From Rhizobiaceae bacterium (GTDB taxonomy: Bacteria; Pseudomonadota; Alphaproteobacteria; Rhizobiales; Rhizobiaceae): a stretch of DNA of 35,907 nt. A model generated the notes under the pieces. That model did not search any database, was not told the origin of the DNA, and saw only the letters and a program-made list of their open reading frames with translations. How positions within the stretch are numbered: position 1 is the stretch's first letter; each line of letters starts with the position of its first letter. Made by a program: the position numbers and the translations under genes. The DNA lies in the NCBI GenBank assembly GCA_029212415.1, contig JARGOF010000012.1, positions 1-35,907 of the forward strand, given 5' to 3'. Positions 7,765 through 17,553 of the stretch are shown in pieces.

Positions 7765-8931
7765 TCAGCGAACACGTTCCATGATGGAAACATAATTGGC
7801 AACCGCCGCGCCGCCCATATTGAAAATGCCGCCCAGCTTGGCGCCGGGAACCTGAATATCACCCGCCTCGCCACACAGCTGCATGGATGTCAGGACATGC
7901 ATTGATACGCCGGTTGCGCCGATCGGGTGTCCCTTGGCTTTCAGACCGCCCGATGGATTGACCGGCAGGCGTCCATCCTTGGCAGTTTCACCGGACAGGG
8001 CGACGGCGCCACCCTGGCCGCGTTTGGCCAGGCCCATCGCCTCATATTCAATCAGTTCGGCAATGGTGAAGCAGTCATGGGTTTCCACAAAGGACAGATC
8101 ATCCAAAGTGATACCGGCATTTTTCAAGGCGCGCTGCCAGCCCAGTTCACAGCCTTCAAAAAGCAGGATATCGCGTTTGGACATGGGCAGAAAATCCTGA
8201 ACATGTTCGGCGGCGCGGAACATGATGGCGCGCGGCGCATGCATGGCGGTTTCCAGATCGGTGAGGACAACGGCCGCCGCCCCGTCGGAGACCAGCGAGC
8301 AGTCGGTCCGCTTCAACGGGCCTGCAACAAAGGGGTTCTTCTCACTTTCGGTGCGACAGAAATCAAACCCCAGATCCTTGCGCATCTGCGCATAGGGATT
8401 GCCGACGCCATTCTTGTGGTTTTTTGCGGCCAGCATGGCCAGAGCATCGGACTGGTCGCCATGGCGCTGGTAATAGGCATCAGCGATCTTGCCGAAGACG
8501 CCGGCAAAGCCACCGGGTATTGAATCGTCTTCCGGCAGATAGGAGGCGCGTTTGAGGTTTTCACCAATCTGCGGTCCGGGCGTTGTGGTCATCTGCTCGA
8601 CGCCGACGACCAGAACATTGCGCGCGCCGCCGGCGCGGATGGTCTTCAATCCCTGATGGATCGCCGCCGAACCGGTGGCGCAGGCATTTTCAACCCGTGT
8701 GGCCGGTTTGAAACGCAAGGCATCATCGGCCTGCAGCACCAGGCTTGCGGTGAAATCCTGCCGACTGAAACCGGCATTGAAGTGCCCCAGCACGATTTCA
8801 TCCACATCGCCGGGTTCAAGCCCGGCATGTTTCATCGCCTCGGATGCAACCCCGACCACCAGAGACTCAATGGTCTCGTCGGCGTGCTTTCCGAATTTCG
8901 AGTGTGCCCAACCTGTAATCGCTGCAGTCAT
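7765..8931 (-). CDS. SCPx-type thiolase / acetyl-CoA acetyltransferase family
   Basis: This 388-aa thiolase-fold enzyme is expected to cleave or condense acyl-CoA thioesters. The nucleophile is C84 in NACATGSAAI. It carries the HDCF motif (285-288), NPSGG (325-329) and GHPIGATG (334-341). The classical C-terminal Cys motif is replaced by NMGGA, which marks the SCPx/non-specific lipid-transfer subclass, where the HDCF cysteine takes over. The substrate is probably a branched or unusual acyl-CoA and is not determinable. The ATG at 8931 has GGAGG 8 nt upstream. The aldehyde dehydrogenase lies 179 bp upstream on the same strand. Together they could oxidise an aldehyde to an acid and then shorten its CoA ester, though no CoA ligase is seen. 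Confidence 0.9.
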   Translation of the reverse strand: MTAAITGWAHSKFGKHADETIESLVVGVASEAMKHAGLEPGDVDEIVLGHFNAGFSRQDFTASLVLQADDALRFKPATRVENACATGSAAIHQGLKTIRAGGARNVLVVGVEQMTTTPGPQIGENLKRASYLPEDDSIPGGFAGVFGKIADAYYQRHGDQSDALAMLAAKNHKNGVGNPYAQMRKDLGFDFCRTESEKNPFVAGPLKRTDCSLVSDGAAAVVLTDLETAMHAPRAIMFRAAEHVQDFLPMSKRDILLFEGCELGWQRALKNAGITLDDLSFVETHDCFTIAELIEYEAMGLAKRGQGGAVALSGETAKDGRLPVNPSGGLKAKGHPIGATGVSMHVLTSMQLCGEAGDIQVPGAKLGGIFNMGGAAVANYVSIMERVR

Positions 8932-9015
8932 GCCTCAGCCTCCGCAATGCCCGGCAATGCGCGACCAGGCCCGTTGATCTACGCCCGACCCGACTGGGGA
9001 TGGACGGTGCAAGAA

Positions 9016-9033
9016 CGGGCAAAAGCTTGCCCG
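9016..9033 (-). terminator. Candidate terminator of the aldehyde dehydrogenase gene
   Basis: A perfect 7-bp GC-rich stem, CGGGCAA (9016-9022) and TTGCCCG (9027-9033), with a 4-nt loop. On the minus strand it is followed by TTCTT. It lies between the ALDH stop (9111) and the thiolase start (8931), so the two may be separate transcripts. Confidence 0.5.
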
Positions 9034-9110
9034 CCCATATTTGTTCAACCTTTAACAATATCCGCAGGCGGATGCAATATCTCTATTGCACCGCACCCTT
9101 CAAAACTGTC

Positions 9111-10538
9111 TCAGTATCCGCTTATGGCTTTGACTTCGAGGAAATCCTCAAGACCCCAGCGGCCGCCTTCACGGCCTATACCGGACTGCTTGTAGCCGCC
9201 AAACGGGCTTCCGGCCGGACGACCGGCGCCATTGATCAGCACCATGCCGGCGCGCAGCTGGCGGGCAACGCGGCGGGCCTTGGCCTGATCACTGCTTTGC
9301 ACATAGGCAGCCAGCCCGTAGGGTGTATCATTGGCAATGGCGATGGCCTCTTCTTCGGTATCGAAGGGAATCATCGCCAGCACCGGCCCGAAAACCTCTT
9401 CACGCGCAATGGTCATCTGATTGTCGACATCGGCAAAGACTGTCGGACGCACAAAATAGCCGCGATTGAAACCGGCAGGACGCCCGGTGCCACCGGCAAC
9501 CACACGGGCACCTTCGTCAATGGCAATCTGGATGAGTCCCTGAACCTTGTTGTACTGGGCTTCGCTGACCAGCGGACCGATATGGCGACCTTCGACGGTC
9601 GGATCGCCCACCTGGACGCTTTCGGCTGCTTCACCGGCAAGCGTGACGGCATCTTCATAGACGGACCGTTGCACCAGCATTCTGGTCGGCGCATTGCAGG
9701 ATTGACCGGTATTGTTCATGCAACTGCGAACGCCGCGTTTGATGGCTGCCGGAAGATCCACATCGTCAAAGATGATATTCGGCGATTTGCCGCCCAGTTC
9801 AAGGGTTACCCGCTTGACGGTTTCAGAGGCCGCACGGGTGACCGCCGTACCGGCGCGTGTCGATCCGGTGAAGGACATCATGTCAATATCGGGATGGCGC
9901 GACATGGCTTCGCCGACGACCGGGCCCTCGCCGTTGATCAGGTTGAATACACCCTTGGGGAAACCCGCTTCGTCGATCATCTTGGCAAAAACCAGGGCCG
10001 ACAGGGGCGCAATCTCGCTGGGCTTGAGCACACAGGTGCAACCAACGGCCAGAGCAGGCACGACTTTCAGCGCCATCTGGTTGACCGGCCAGTTCCAGGG
10101 GGTAATCAGACCGCAGACACCGATGGGCTCATGAACGATATGTTCGCCGCTATCGTTGTAGTCTTCCTCGAATTTGTATTCGGAAAGGGCTTTGATGAAC
10201 CCGCCGACGTGGAACGGACCAGCTCCGGCCTGATCGCCTCTGGCAAGACTGATCGGCGCACCCATCTCCTGGGAAACAGCCTGTGCCATCTCTTCATTGT
10301 ATTTTTCCATAACGACCAGAAGTTTCTGGACAAGCGCCAGGCGCTCTTCCCGGCTTGTCTGGCTGTAGGTGACAAAAGCCTTTTTCGCAGCCGCGACCGC
10401 GCGATCGACATCCGCCTTGGAACCCAGAGAAATGGTGCCACAGGCTTCTTCAGTGGCCGGATTGATGACGTCAAAATCATTCGGCACCGCAGGAGCCACC
10501 CAGGCGCCATCAATGTAAAAATCGGTTGTCTTGTGCAC
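9111..10538 (-). CDS. Aldehyde dehydrogenase family protein
   Basis: This 475-aa NAD(P)-dependent aldehyde dehydrogenase has all catalytic residues: N149 in TPWNW, general base E247 in LELGGKSPN and nucleophile C281 in NTGQSCNAP. The cofactor loop SFTGSTRAG (222-230) and the C-terminal SPFGGYKQSGIGREGG are standard. The start is GTG at 10538 with GAGGTGAAAC directly upstream. It is a general-class enzyme, distinct from the BetB on the other side of the divergent promoter region, with a different N-terminal sequence and a GQSC rather than a GQVC cysteine loop. Its substrate is unknown. Its place next to betCBA may be chance or may mean shared control. Confidence 0.9.
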   Translation of the reverse strand: MHKTTDFYIDGAWVAPAVPNDFDVINPATEEACGTISLGSKADVDRAVAAAKKAFVTYSQTSREERLALVQKLLVVMEKYNEEMAQAVSQEMGAPISLARGDQAGAGPFHVGGFIKALSEYKFEEDYNDSGEHIVHEPIGVCGLITPWNWPVNQMALKVVPALAVGCTCVLKPSEIAPLSALVFAKMIDEAGFPKGVFNLINGEGPVVGEAMSRHPDIDMMSFTGSTRAGTAVTRAASETVKRVTLELGGKSPNIIFDDVDLPAAIKRGVRSCMNNTGQSCNAPTRMLVQRSVYEDAVTLAGEAAESVQVGDPTVEGRHIGPLVSEAQYNKVQGLIQIAIDEGARVVAGGTGRPAGFNRGYFVRPTVFADVDNQMTIAREEVFGPVLAMIPFDTEEEAIAIANDTPYGLAAYVQSSDQAKARRVARQLRAGMVLINGAGRPAGSPFGGYKQSGIGREGGRWGLEDFLEVKAISGY

Positions 10539-10743
10539 GTTTCACCTCAAAATCTATATTCATGATTTGCTACCAACGGCATAGCGGCTTTCCCGCCAAA
10601 ATCAATCCATAAACGATCCTGAGGGCGGCATCAGCATTCAAATGCAATGAATTTCGCTCAGGCGCCATCGGAAGAATTCCGCTTTAGCACACGTGGGCAT
10701 GTGCGGCGTGGCAATCAAGCCATGGGCGTCAGAGAATTTTTTC

Positions 10744-10770
10744 TTGAATGAACATTCAATTAAAAATAAT
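10744..10770 (+). promoter_or_regulatory. BetI-like palindrome and promoter elements upstream of betC
   Basis: TTGAATG (10744-10750) and CATTCAA (10753-10759) form a palindrome with a 2-bp centre. It overlaps a possible -35 (TTGAAT) with an AATAAT -10 (10765-10770), though the 15-bp spacing is short. The site resembles TTGAACGTTCAA-type boxes recalled for the choline-sensing TetR repressor BetI. The rest of the 10539-10887 region, shared with the divergent ALDH gene, holds only a weak nested repeat (CCTGAG 10618-10623 with CTCAGG 10657-10662, and ATTCA/TGAAT inside it). Confidence 0.55.
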
Positions 10771-10887
10771 AGATGGTATGTTGTCCCGGGCAGGACACGC
10801 ACGCAACCGTGCAGCAAGCCTGAAAACGCGCTGCCAAAGCCGCAATCGCCTTGCGACAACGCGCAAACAAACCAAAGGCCGTGGATC

Positions 10888-12417
10888 TTGAGCACCAGCA
10901 ATCCGAATATTCTGATCATCATGGTTGACCAGCTCAATGGCACCCTGTTTCCAGACGGGCCTGCCGACTGGCTGCATGCGCCGCATCTCAAGGCGCTGGC
11001 CGCGCGCTCGGCCCGTTTTGCCAACAATTACACCGCCTCACCGCTCTGTGCCCCCGGCCGCGCCTCCTTCATGTCCGGGCAATTGCCAAGCCGCACCCGC
11101 GTCTTCGACAATGCCGCCGAATTCGGCTCCGACATTCCGACCTATGCGCATCATCTGCGCAGGCACGGCTATTACACATGCCTGTCGGGCAAGATGCATT
11201 TTGTCGGGCCCGATCAGCTGCACGGCTTCGAGGAGCGGTTGACGACCGATATCTATCCGGCGGATTTCGGTTGGACGCCGGATTATCGCAAACCCGGTGA
11301 GCGCATTGACTGGTGGTATCACAATCTGGGCTCGGTGACGGGTGCCGGCATTGCGGAGACCTCCAACCAGATGGAATATGATGATGAGGTGGCCTTCTAC
11401 GCCACCCAGAAACTCTATCAACTCGCCCGCCAGTCCGATGAAGACAAGGCCCGGCCCTGGTGTCTGACGGTCTCCTTTACCCATCCCCATGACCCCTACT
11501 TAGCGCGGCGCAAATATTGGGACCTTTATGAAGATTGCCCGCATCTGGAACCGGAGATCGGGCCGATCCCCTTTGATGAACAGGACGCCCATTCGCAACG
11601 TCTTTACCTGGCCAATGATTACCGCAAGTTTGATATTACCAAGGACAATGTGAGACGAGCGCGGCGCGGCTATTTCGCCAATATTTCCTATCTCGACGAC
11701 AAGGTCGGCGAACTGATGGCGGTGCTCGAGGCCACCCGCATGCGCGATGATACGATGATCCTCTTCTGCTCGGATCACGGTGACATGCTGGGCGAGCGCG
11801 GCCTGTGGTTCAAGATGAGCTTTTTTGAAGGGTCATCGCGGGTGCCCCTGATGATCTCGGGTCCGGGCATTGCGCCCGCCCGCATCGATGCGCCGGTGTC
11901 CAATCTGGATATCAATCCGACCCTTGCCGATCTGGCCGGCGCCAGTCTGGAGGCCATCATGCCGTGGACCGATGGGGAAAGCCTCCTGCCCCTGATGCAG
12001 GGTGAAGAGCGGCTATCGCCGGTGCTGATGGAATATGCGGCCGAGGGGTCCTATGCGCCGCTGGTGTGCATCCGGCAGAACCAGTTCAAATATGTCGCCT
12101 GCGCATTGGATCCGCCGCAGCTGTTTGATCTGCAAAACGACCCGTTGGAACAGGTCAATCTGGCGGCAACGACCGATCACGCAGACATTGCTGAAATATT
12201 TGCCGCCATGGCCAGGGCGCGCTGGGACCTGGAGCAATTCGACGGCGCTGTGCGCGAAAGTCAGGCGCGGCGTTGGGTGGTCTATGAGGCCCTGCGCAAT
12301 GGTGCCTATTACCCCTGGGACTACCAGCCGCTGCAAAAGGCATCCGAACGTTTTATGCGCAACCACATGGACCTCAACATCCTGGAAGAAAGCAAACGCT
12401 TTCCCAGAGGAGAATAG
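10888..12417 (+). CDS. betC: Choline-sulfatase
   Basis: This 509-aa type I sulfatase hydrolyses choline-O-sulfate to choline and sulfate in the cytoplasm, feeding glycine-betaine synthesis. The opening NPNILIIMVDQLNGTLFPDG, the segment ERLTTDIYPADFGWTPDYRK and the W-rich C-terminus match the rhizobial BetC family. The formylglycine site is C54-A-P-G-R58 and the metal site includes CSDHGD. I chose a TTG start at 10888 with AAAGG 9 nt upstream. It puts the catalytic cysteine at 54, as I recall for Sinorhizobium BetC; the frame is open to 10693 but that stretch is promoter DNA. It is first gene of betC-betB-betA. Activity needs a formylglycine-generating enzyme encoded elsewhere. Confidence 0.95.
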   Translation: MSTSNPNILIIMVDQLNGTLFPDGPADWLHAPHLKALAARSARFANNYTASPLCAPGRASFMSGQLPSRTRVFDNAAEFGSDIPTYAHHLRRHGYYTCLSGKMHFVGPDQLHGFEERLTTDIYPADFGWTPDYRKPGERIDWWYHNLGSVTGAGIAETSNQMEYDDEVAFYATQKLYQLARQSDEDKARPWCLTVSFTHPHDPYLARRKYWDLYEDCPHLEPEIGPIPFDEQDAHSQRLYLANDYRKFDITKDNVRRARRGYFANISYLDDKVGELMAVLEATRMRDDTMILFCSDHGDMLGERGLWFKMSFFEGSSRVPLMISGPGIAPARIDAPVSNLDINPTLADLAGASLEAIMPWTDGESLLPLMQGEERLSPVLMEYAAEGSYAPLVCIRQNQFKYVACALDPPQLFDLQNDPLEQVNLAATTDHADIAEIFAAMARARWDLEQFDGAVRESQARRWVVYEALRNGAYYPWDYQPLQKASERFMRNHMDLNILEESKRFPRGE

Positions 12418-12432
12418 ACGCGGAGAATGATA

Positions 12433-13905
12433 ATGACAGACCTTCGAGCACAACCCAAAGCCTCGCATTTCATCAATGGTGAATTTGTCGAGGATACGAA
12501 TGGTCCATTGATCGAATGCATCTATCCGGCCACCGGTGAGGTGATTGCCAGATTGCATTCCGCCACGCCATCCATCGTCGAGCAGGCCATCAAGGCTGCT
12601 GTCGAGGGCCAGAAGGTCTGGGCCAAAATGACCGGGACGGAGCGCGGCCGGGTGCTGCGCCGGGCCTGCGACATCATGCGCGAGCGCAACCGCGCCCTGT
12701 CTGAACTGGAAACGCTGGACACCGGCAAGCCCATTCAGGAAACTCTGGTGGCCGATGCCACATCAGGCGCCGATGCGCTGGAATATTTCGGCGGGCTGGC
12801 TGCAACGATCAACGGCGAATACATCGATCTGGGTGGTGATTTTGTCTATACGCGGCGCGAGCCGCTGGGCGTCTGTGTCGGCCTTGGCGCGTGGAACTAT
12901 CCGACCCAAATTGCCTGCTGGAAAGGCGCACCGGCGCTGGCCTGCGGCAATGCGATGATTTTCAAACCCTCGGAAATCACACCGCTGTGCGCCCTGGAGG
13001 TTGCCAAGATCCTGCATGAGGCCGGATTGCCTGCGGGCGTTTACAATGTGATCCAGGGCTACGGCGATGTGGGCGCGGCGCTCAGCACCCATCCACAGGT
13101 CGACAAGGTTTCACTGACGGGATCAGTGCCCACGGGCAAGAAGGTCATGGCGGCGGCCGCTGCCGGCATTCGCCATGTGACAATGGAGCTCGGTGGCAAG
13201 TCTCCGATCATCGTTTTTGAAGATGCTGATCTGGATGATGCCGTCGGCGGCGCGCTGCTGGGCAACTTCTACTCCAGCGGACAGGTCTGTTCCAATGGTA
13301 CGCGGGTCTTTGTGCAGAAATCACGTCTCAATGAATTTCTGGACAGGGCCATTGCCCGCACGCAGTCCATTCGCATCGGCGATCCGGGTGACGAGGCCAC
13401 CCAGATGGGACCGCTGGTCAGTGCCGCCCAGCGCGACAAGGTGATGGACTATGTCGCCATCGGCCGCGATGAGGGCGCGAAACTCGTCACAGGCGGCAAT
13501 CGCCTCAATTTGCAAGGCATGGAAGAGGGTTTCTTCATGGAACCCACCATTTTTGCCGATGTAACCGACGACATGCGCATTGCCCGCGAAGAGATTTTCG
13601 GGCCGGTGATGAGCGTCCTGGTGTTTGAGGACGAAGACGAGGTGATCGCGCGCGCCAATGATACGGAGTTTGGTCTTTCGGCGGGTGTCTTTACCCGGGA
13701 CCTTTCACGCGGCCACCGGGTCATTGCCCAGCTCAAGGCCGGCAGTTGCTGGATCAACACCTATAATCTTGCACCCGTGGAAGCGCCCTTCGGGGGCTAC
13801 AAGCGCTCCGGTGTCGGGCGGGAGAATTCCCGCGCCGCGCTTGAATATTACAGTCAGATCAAAAGCGTCTACGTGGCGACCGGCCCGGTTGACAGCCCCT
13901 ATTGA
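12433..13905 (+). CDS. betB: Betaine-aldehyde dehydrogenase
   Basis: This 490-aa NAD(P)-dependent enzyme oxidises betaine aldehyde to glycine betaine, the second oxidation step from choline. The general base is E252 in MELGGKSP and the nucleophile is C286 in [11 protein letters not shown]. These are the same numbers known for bacterial BetB and support the ATG at 12433 over the ATG at 12427; GGAG at 12422-12425 is also 7 nt from 12433 but only 1 nt from 12427. The ending [13 protein letters not shown] is typical. It lies 15 bp after betC and 23 bp before betA, so the three are clearly one operon. Confidence 0.95.
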   Translation: MTDLRAQPKASHFINGEFVEDTNGPLIECIYPATGEVIARLHSATPSIVEQAIKAAVEGQKVWAKMTGTERGRVLRRACDIMRERNRALSELETLDTGKPIQETLVADATSGADALEYFGGLAATINGEYIDLGGDFVYTRREPLGVCVGLGAWNYPTQIACWKGAPALACGNAMIFKPSEITPLCALEVAKILHEAGLPAGVYNVIQGYGDVGAALSTHPQVDKVSLTGSVPTGKKVMAAAAAGIRHVTMELGGKSPIIVFEDADLDDAVGGALLGNFYSSGQVCSNGTRVFVQKSRLNEFLDRAIARTQSIRIGDPGDEATQMGPLVSAAQRDKVMDYVAIGRDEGAKLVTGGNRLNLQGMEEGFFMEPTIFADVTDDMRIAREEIFGPVMSVLVFEDEDEVIARANDTEFGLSAGVFTRDLSRGHRVIAQLKAGSCWINTYNLAPVEAPFGGYKRSGVGRENSRAALEYYSQIKSVYVATGPVDSPY

Positions 13906-13928
13906 GCCAGACAGAAACGAGTTCAAAC

Positions 13929-15578
13929 ATGCAAGCGGATTTTGTCATTATCGGTTCGGGTTCCGCCGGATCAGCCATGGCCAGCCGGCTGTCCGAGGAC
14001 GGCAAGAATACAGTCATCGTGCTGGAATATGGCGGCACCGATGCCGGACCCTTCATCCAGATGCCGGCCGCCCTGTCCTATCCCATGAGCATGGGAATCT
14101 ACGACTGGGGGTATGAAACCGAACCGGAACCGCATCTGGGCGGGCGTCGGCTCGCCGCGCCGCGCGGCAAGGTCATTGGCGGCTCCTCCTCCATCAACGG
14201 CATGGTCTATGTGCGCGGCCATGCGGAAGATTTTGACGGCTGGGCCGAGGCCGGCGCCGACGGCTGGGCCTATGCGGATGTGCTGCCCTATTTCCAGCGC
14301 ATGGAACATGCCCATGGCGGACAGGAGGGCTGGCGCGGCACCAAAGGCCCGCTGCATATCCGCCGTGGCGATCAGAAAAACCCGCTCTATGAAAGCTTCA
14401 TCAAGGCCGGACAACAGGCCGGGTTTGAGGTGACCGAAGACTATAACGGCGAGAAGCAGGAAGGCTTCGGACCGATGGAACAGACGATCTATCGGGGACG
14501 GCGCTGGTCGGCGGCCAATGCCTATCTCAGGCCTGCGCTGAAGCGCTCCAACCTGCAATTGGTCAAAGGCCTGGCGCGCAGGATCATCATCGAAAACGGC
14601 CAGGCCGTCGGTGTTGAAATCCAGCGCGGCGGCAAGATCGAGACAATCGGCGCAAACCGTGAGGTCATTGTCGCAGCCTCGTCCTTCAACTCGCCCAAAT
14701 TGCTGATGCTGTCTGGCATCGGCCCGGCGGCGCATCTGCGTGACATGGGCATCGAGGTCATCGCCGACCGCCCCGGGGTCGGCGCCAATCTGCAGGACCA
14801 TCTGGAGCTTTATGTCCAGCAGGAGAGCATCAAACCGATCACGCTCTATTCAAAACTGAACCTCTTTTCCAAGGGGCTGATCGGCGCCGAATGGCTGTTT
14901 TTCAAGACAGGCCTTGGCACCTCCAATCATTTCGAGGTGGCGGCCTTCCTGCGCTCGCGCCCCGGCATCAAATATCCCGACATTCAATACCACTTCATCC
15001 CGGTGGCCATTCGCTACGACGGCAAGGCCGCCGCAAAGTCCCACGGCTTTCAGGCCCATGTGGGTCCGATGCGCTCAAAATCGCGCGGCAATGTCACCCT
15101 GCGCTCGGCAGAGGCGACAGATGCGCCTGTCATCCGCTTCAACTATATGAGCGCGCCTGATGACTGGGCGGAATTTCGCCATTGCATCCGGCTGACACGC
15201 GACATCTTTCAGCAGAAGGCTTTTGATCCCTATCGGGGGGCGGAAATATCGCCGGGCGCCGCTGTGCAAACGGATGATCAGCTTGATGCCTTTATCGCCG
15301 AACATGCGGAAAGCGCCTATCACCCCTGCGGCACCTGCAAAATGGGCAGGACAGACGACCCGATGAGTGTGGTTGATGCGCAATGCCGGGTGATTGGTGT
15401 TGACCGGCTGCGGGTCGCCGATTCCTCGATTTTTCCGGAGATCACCAACGGCAACCTCAACGGTCCGTCCATCATGGTCGGCGAGAAGGCATCCGATTAT
15501 ATTCTCGGCAAATCGCCCCTGCCCCGCTCCAATCTGCAACCCTGGATCAATCCGCGCTGGGAGACGTCTGACCGGTAG
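13929..15578 (+). CDS. betA: Choline dehydrogenase
   Basis: This 549-aa GMC-family flavoprotein is membrane-associated. It oxidises choline to betaine aldehyde and can also carry out the second step. The FAD loop GSGSAGSA is at 9-16; the GMC signatures [18 protein letters not shown] and [16 protein letters not shown] are present; the active-site region is [12 protein letters not shown]. The length equals the usual 549 residues of rhizobial BetA when started at the ATG 13929. The frame also opens at a TTG (13902) that overlaps the betB stop, which would add nine residues without homology. It is the last gene of the operon; betI and choline transporter genes are absent from the window. Confidence 0.95.
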   Translation: MQADFVIIGSGSAGSAMASRLSEDGKNTVIVLEYGGTDAGPFIQMPAALSYPMSMGIYDWGYETEPEPHLGGRRLAAPRGKVIGGSSSINGMVYVRGHAEDFDGWAEAGADGWAYADVLPYFQRMEHAHGGQEGWRGTKGPLHIRRGDQKNPLYESFIKAGQQAGFEVTEDYNGEKQEGFGPMEQTIYRGRRWSAANAYLRPALKRSNLQLVKGLARRIIIENGQAVGVEIQRGGKIETIGANREVIVAASSFNSPKLLMLSGIGPAAHLRDMGIEVIADRPGVGANLQDHLELYVQQESIKPITLYSKLNLFSKGLIGAEWLFFKTGLGTSNHFEVAAFLRSRPGIKYPDIQYHFIPVAIRYDGKAAAKSHGFQAHVGPMRSKSRGNVTLRSAEATDAPVIRFNYMSAPDDWAEFRHCIRLTRDIFQQKAFDPYRGAEISPGAAVQTDDQLDAFIAEHAESAYHPCGTCKMGRTDDPMSVVDAQCRVIGVDRLRVADSSIFPEITNGNLNGPSIMVGEKASDYILGKSPLPRSNLQPWINPRWETSDR

Positions 15579-15602
15579 CTTGACCTTCAATCAGGCCCCT
15601 CG

Positions 15603-15619
15603 CAGCGTATAATCCGCTG
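15603..15619 (+). promoter_or_regulatory. Candidate -10 inside a short palindrome, upstream of O-antigen-ligase gene
   Basis: A consensus TATAAT (15608-15613) is framed by CAGCG (15603-15607) and CGCTG (15615-15619). No good -35 is seen at 16-18 bp. If used, it would give the gene at 15729 a leader of about 110 nt and separate it from betA. Confidence 0.35.
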
Positions 15620-15728
15620 TCTGGATACGAAGCGTTAACCATATTCGGCAAAGGTCTTGGCACGCATGCCATTCCTGAAGGATAAATGCTGAGAAGACTT
15701 GGGCAAGCGAAGGACTGACCAGAGGGCC

Positions 15729-17060
15729 ATGGCGACGATAATTCCTGATCAGGACCTGGATTATTCACTTCCTGCGCTGGTCCGTGAGAATGCCGATCGC
15801 ATCGAAGAACTCAAGCGCGCCCTGGCAAGCCTGCTCGCCCTTTGTGCCTTCCTGTTGCTGATGCTCTCGCTGCGCCCGTTCAACGCCAGCAGCGTCATCG
15901 TGCTGGAACCGGTGCACGGAGACCTGCTCAACCAGGTCGGATTTGCCATCGCCGGTCTTGTTGTCGCCCTGGCATTGACGACGCTGATCAGCACCCGTCT
16001 GCTGGGCCTCTTTGCCTCGCCCGCCTGGATCGGCATTGCGCTTGTGCTGAGTATTTCCATTGTCGTGGCGCCCGATCCCGGCGGTGCCGCCCGTTCCGTC
16101 ATACTGACCCTGGTCGGCATGCTGATTGCCGCCAGCTTCGTGCTGCTGCCGCCGAGCGAGCGGGCCTTCCAATATATATGTGCAACCGCCATTCTCATGC
16201 TGCTGGCGATCAATTATCTGGGGGTTTTCCTTCGCCCTGATCTGGCAATCCACGGCGCAGAAGGCCGCGAAGCGCAACATGCGGGCCTGTGGCGGGGCCA
16301 TTTTGCCCACAAGAACCTGGCCGGTCCGGTGATGTCCGCCTATGTCATGTTCGGGATCTATCTGTGGCGGTCGAAATTCCGCTTTATAGGCGCGCTGATC
16401 GCCATTCTGGCGCTTTTCTTCCTGCTGCAAACGGGCTCCAAGACAACGACAGCCCTGTTGCCCATTGCCATCCTGATCGTCACCGCAGGCCGGCTTCTGG
16501 CGCTTCCGGCGCTGACGCTGGTGCTTTATGTCGTTACGCTGCTGGGCATCGGCCTGTTGACAATCGGAACACTCTATTCGCCAACCCTTGCCGATATAAC
16601 CGCCATGATCCTGGAGGATCCGACCTTTACCGGGCGCGTCACCCTTTGGGGTTTTGGCATCGAGAACATCGCCCAGCACCTGTGGTTTGGCACAGGCTAT
16701 GACAGTTTCTGGGGCACGCCGACGGTCACCGGTCTGGAGTTTCCATACGAGGCTGAATGGGATTTTCGCGGCATCATCCATGGACATAACAATTATATCG
16801 ACATGCTTTTGACCATGGGCGTCATCGGGGCGGGTGTGGTCTTCTGGGCGCTGATTGTCATGCCCTGCATTCATTATGTTCGCTCGGAGCGTTTCCCTTC
16901 CAACAGGAATCTGGCCGATCTGTTCATGATGATTCTGGTCTTCATGACCCTGCTTTCCTTTCTGGAGACCTTCTTCCTGCGGCGCATTGATCCCATGTGG
17001 CTGCTGATGGTCATCGCCATCGTCGGCCTGCAACTGACCGCACGGTTTCGCGTCACCTGA
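15729..17060 (+). CDS. O-antigen ligase / Wzy-type polysaccharide polymerase family membrane protein
   Basis: This 443-aa inner-membrane protein has a short cytoplasmic N-terminus and about 10-12 hydrophobic spans. A large periplasmic loop ends in IIHGHNNYIDMLLTMGVIG, the HxHN-type segment typical of the Wzy_C/O-antigen ligase domain. The family joins or polymerises lipid-linked oligosaccharides for LPS or exopolysaccharide (WaaL, Wzy, ExoQ-like). The ATG at 15729 has AGAGGG very close upstream; the TTG at 15699 is a weaker alternative. Together with the acyltransferase after the tRNA it suggests surface-polysaccharide work, but no glycosyltransferase is adjacent, so the polymer is unknown. 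Confidence 0.85.
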   Translation: MATIIPDQDLDYSLPALVRENADRIEELKRALASLLALCAFLLLMLSLRPFNASSVIVLEPVHGDLLNQVGFAIAGLVVALALTTLISTRLLGLFASPAWIGIALVLSISIVVAPDPGGAARSVILTLVGMLIAASFVLLPPSERAFQYICATAILMLLAINYLGVFLRPDLAIHGAEGREAQHAGLWRGHFAHKNLAGPVMSAYVMFGIYLWRSKFRFIGALIAILALFFLLQTGSKTTTALLPIAILIVTAGRLLALPALTLVLYVVTLLGIGLLTIGTLYSPTLADITAMILEDPTFTGRVTLWGFGIENIAQHLWFGTGYDSFWGTPTVTGLEFPYEAEWDFRGIIHGHNNYIDMLLTMGVIGAGVVFWALIVMPCIHYVRSERFPSNRNLADLFMMILVFMTLLSFLETFFLRRIDPMWLLMVIAIVGLQLTARFRVT

Positions 17061-17116
17061 TCGCACGGGATCGCCGCAACCCCGGTTGATTGTTGATTGA
17101 ATGAAAAAACCGTCCA

Positions 17117-17145
17117 TTTTCAACACAGAGTGCTTGAAATATTAT
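17117..17145 (+). promoter_or_regulatory. Candidate promoter for tRNA-Gln
   Basis: TTTTCA (17117-17122) and TATTAT (17140-17145) are spaced 17 bp apart. The predicted start near 17152 would leave a leader of about 43 nt before the tRNA. Confidence 0.45.
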
Positions 17146-17194
17146 CCGGAGATGCTAAACGCTGGTTCCGGTCGGCCCAAGGGGTCTGACTGAT

Positions 17195-17268
<74 letters not shown>

Positions 17269-17553
17269 TTTTCCTTTGATGCGTGACGAGCACGACTGGC
17301 TCCATAGCGCGTAGCCACTTGCCATCTGGTTTTCATTCATAATCCACGCGAGCGGCGGCCTTTGTGTAGCGCCCTGTGTCAGCTTTTGGATATTCACAAA
17401 ATATCAATGACTGACAGGAGCGGAACAGTTCACATTCGACATGCCGAGCGGTAGATACATCTCGCACGCGGCGCCTATACCGGATGGGAATTGCCTGTGA
17501 CAAAGTTGGGCGATGTTTTTGAGGCTTTCTCTGGTTGACGCGCGCGCGACTGT
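17269..17553. other. Intergenic region after tRNA-Gln with nested inverted repeat
   Basis: There is no coding frame. A nested hairpin is visible: outer stem TGTCAG (17377-17382) with CTGACA (17411-17416), extended by CC/GG across a 2-nt bulge, and inner stem GATATT (17389-17394) with AATATC (17400-17405). No repeat of the tRNA 3' end was found, so there is no sign of an integrated element here. Confidence 0.4.

Noticed and set aside
9000-10565. A 521-codon plus-strand open frame opposite the aldehyde dehydrogenase
   Set aside because: The minus strand encodes a complete ALDH with all catalytic residues; the plus frame is a GC-bias shadow with no recognisable domain.
12427-12432. ATG at 12427 as the betB start
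   Set aside because: It lies one base from the GGAG site; the ATG at 12433 has proper spacing and gives the standard catalytic numbering E252/C286.
15765-17126. A 453-codon minus-strand frame rich in Gln, Gly and His
   Set aside because: It is antisense to a membrane protein gene; the composition is the usual complement of hydrophobic codons.
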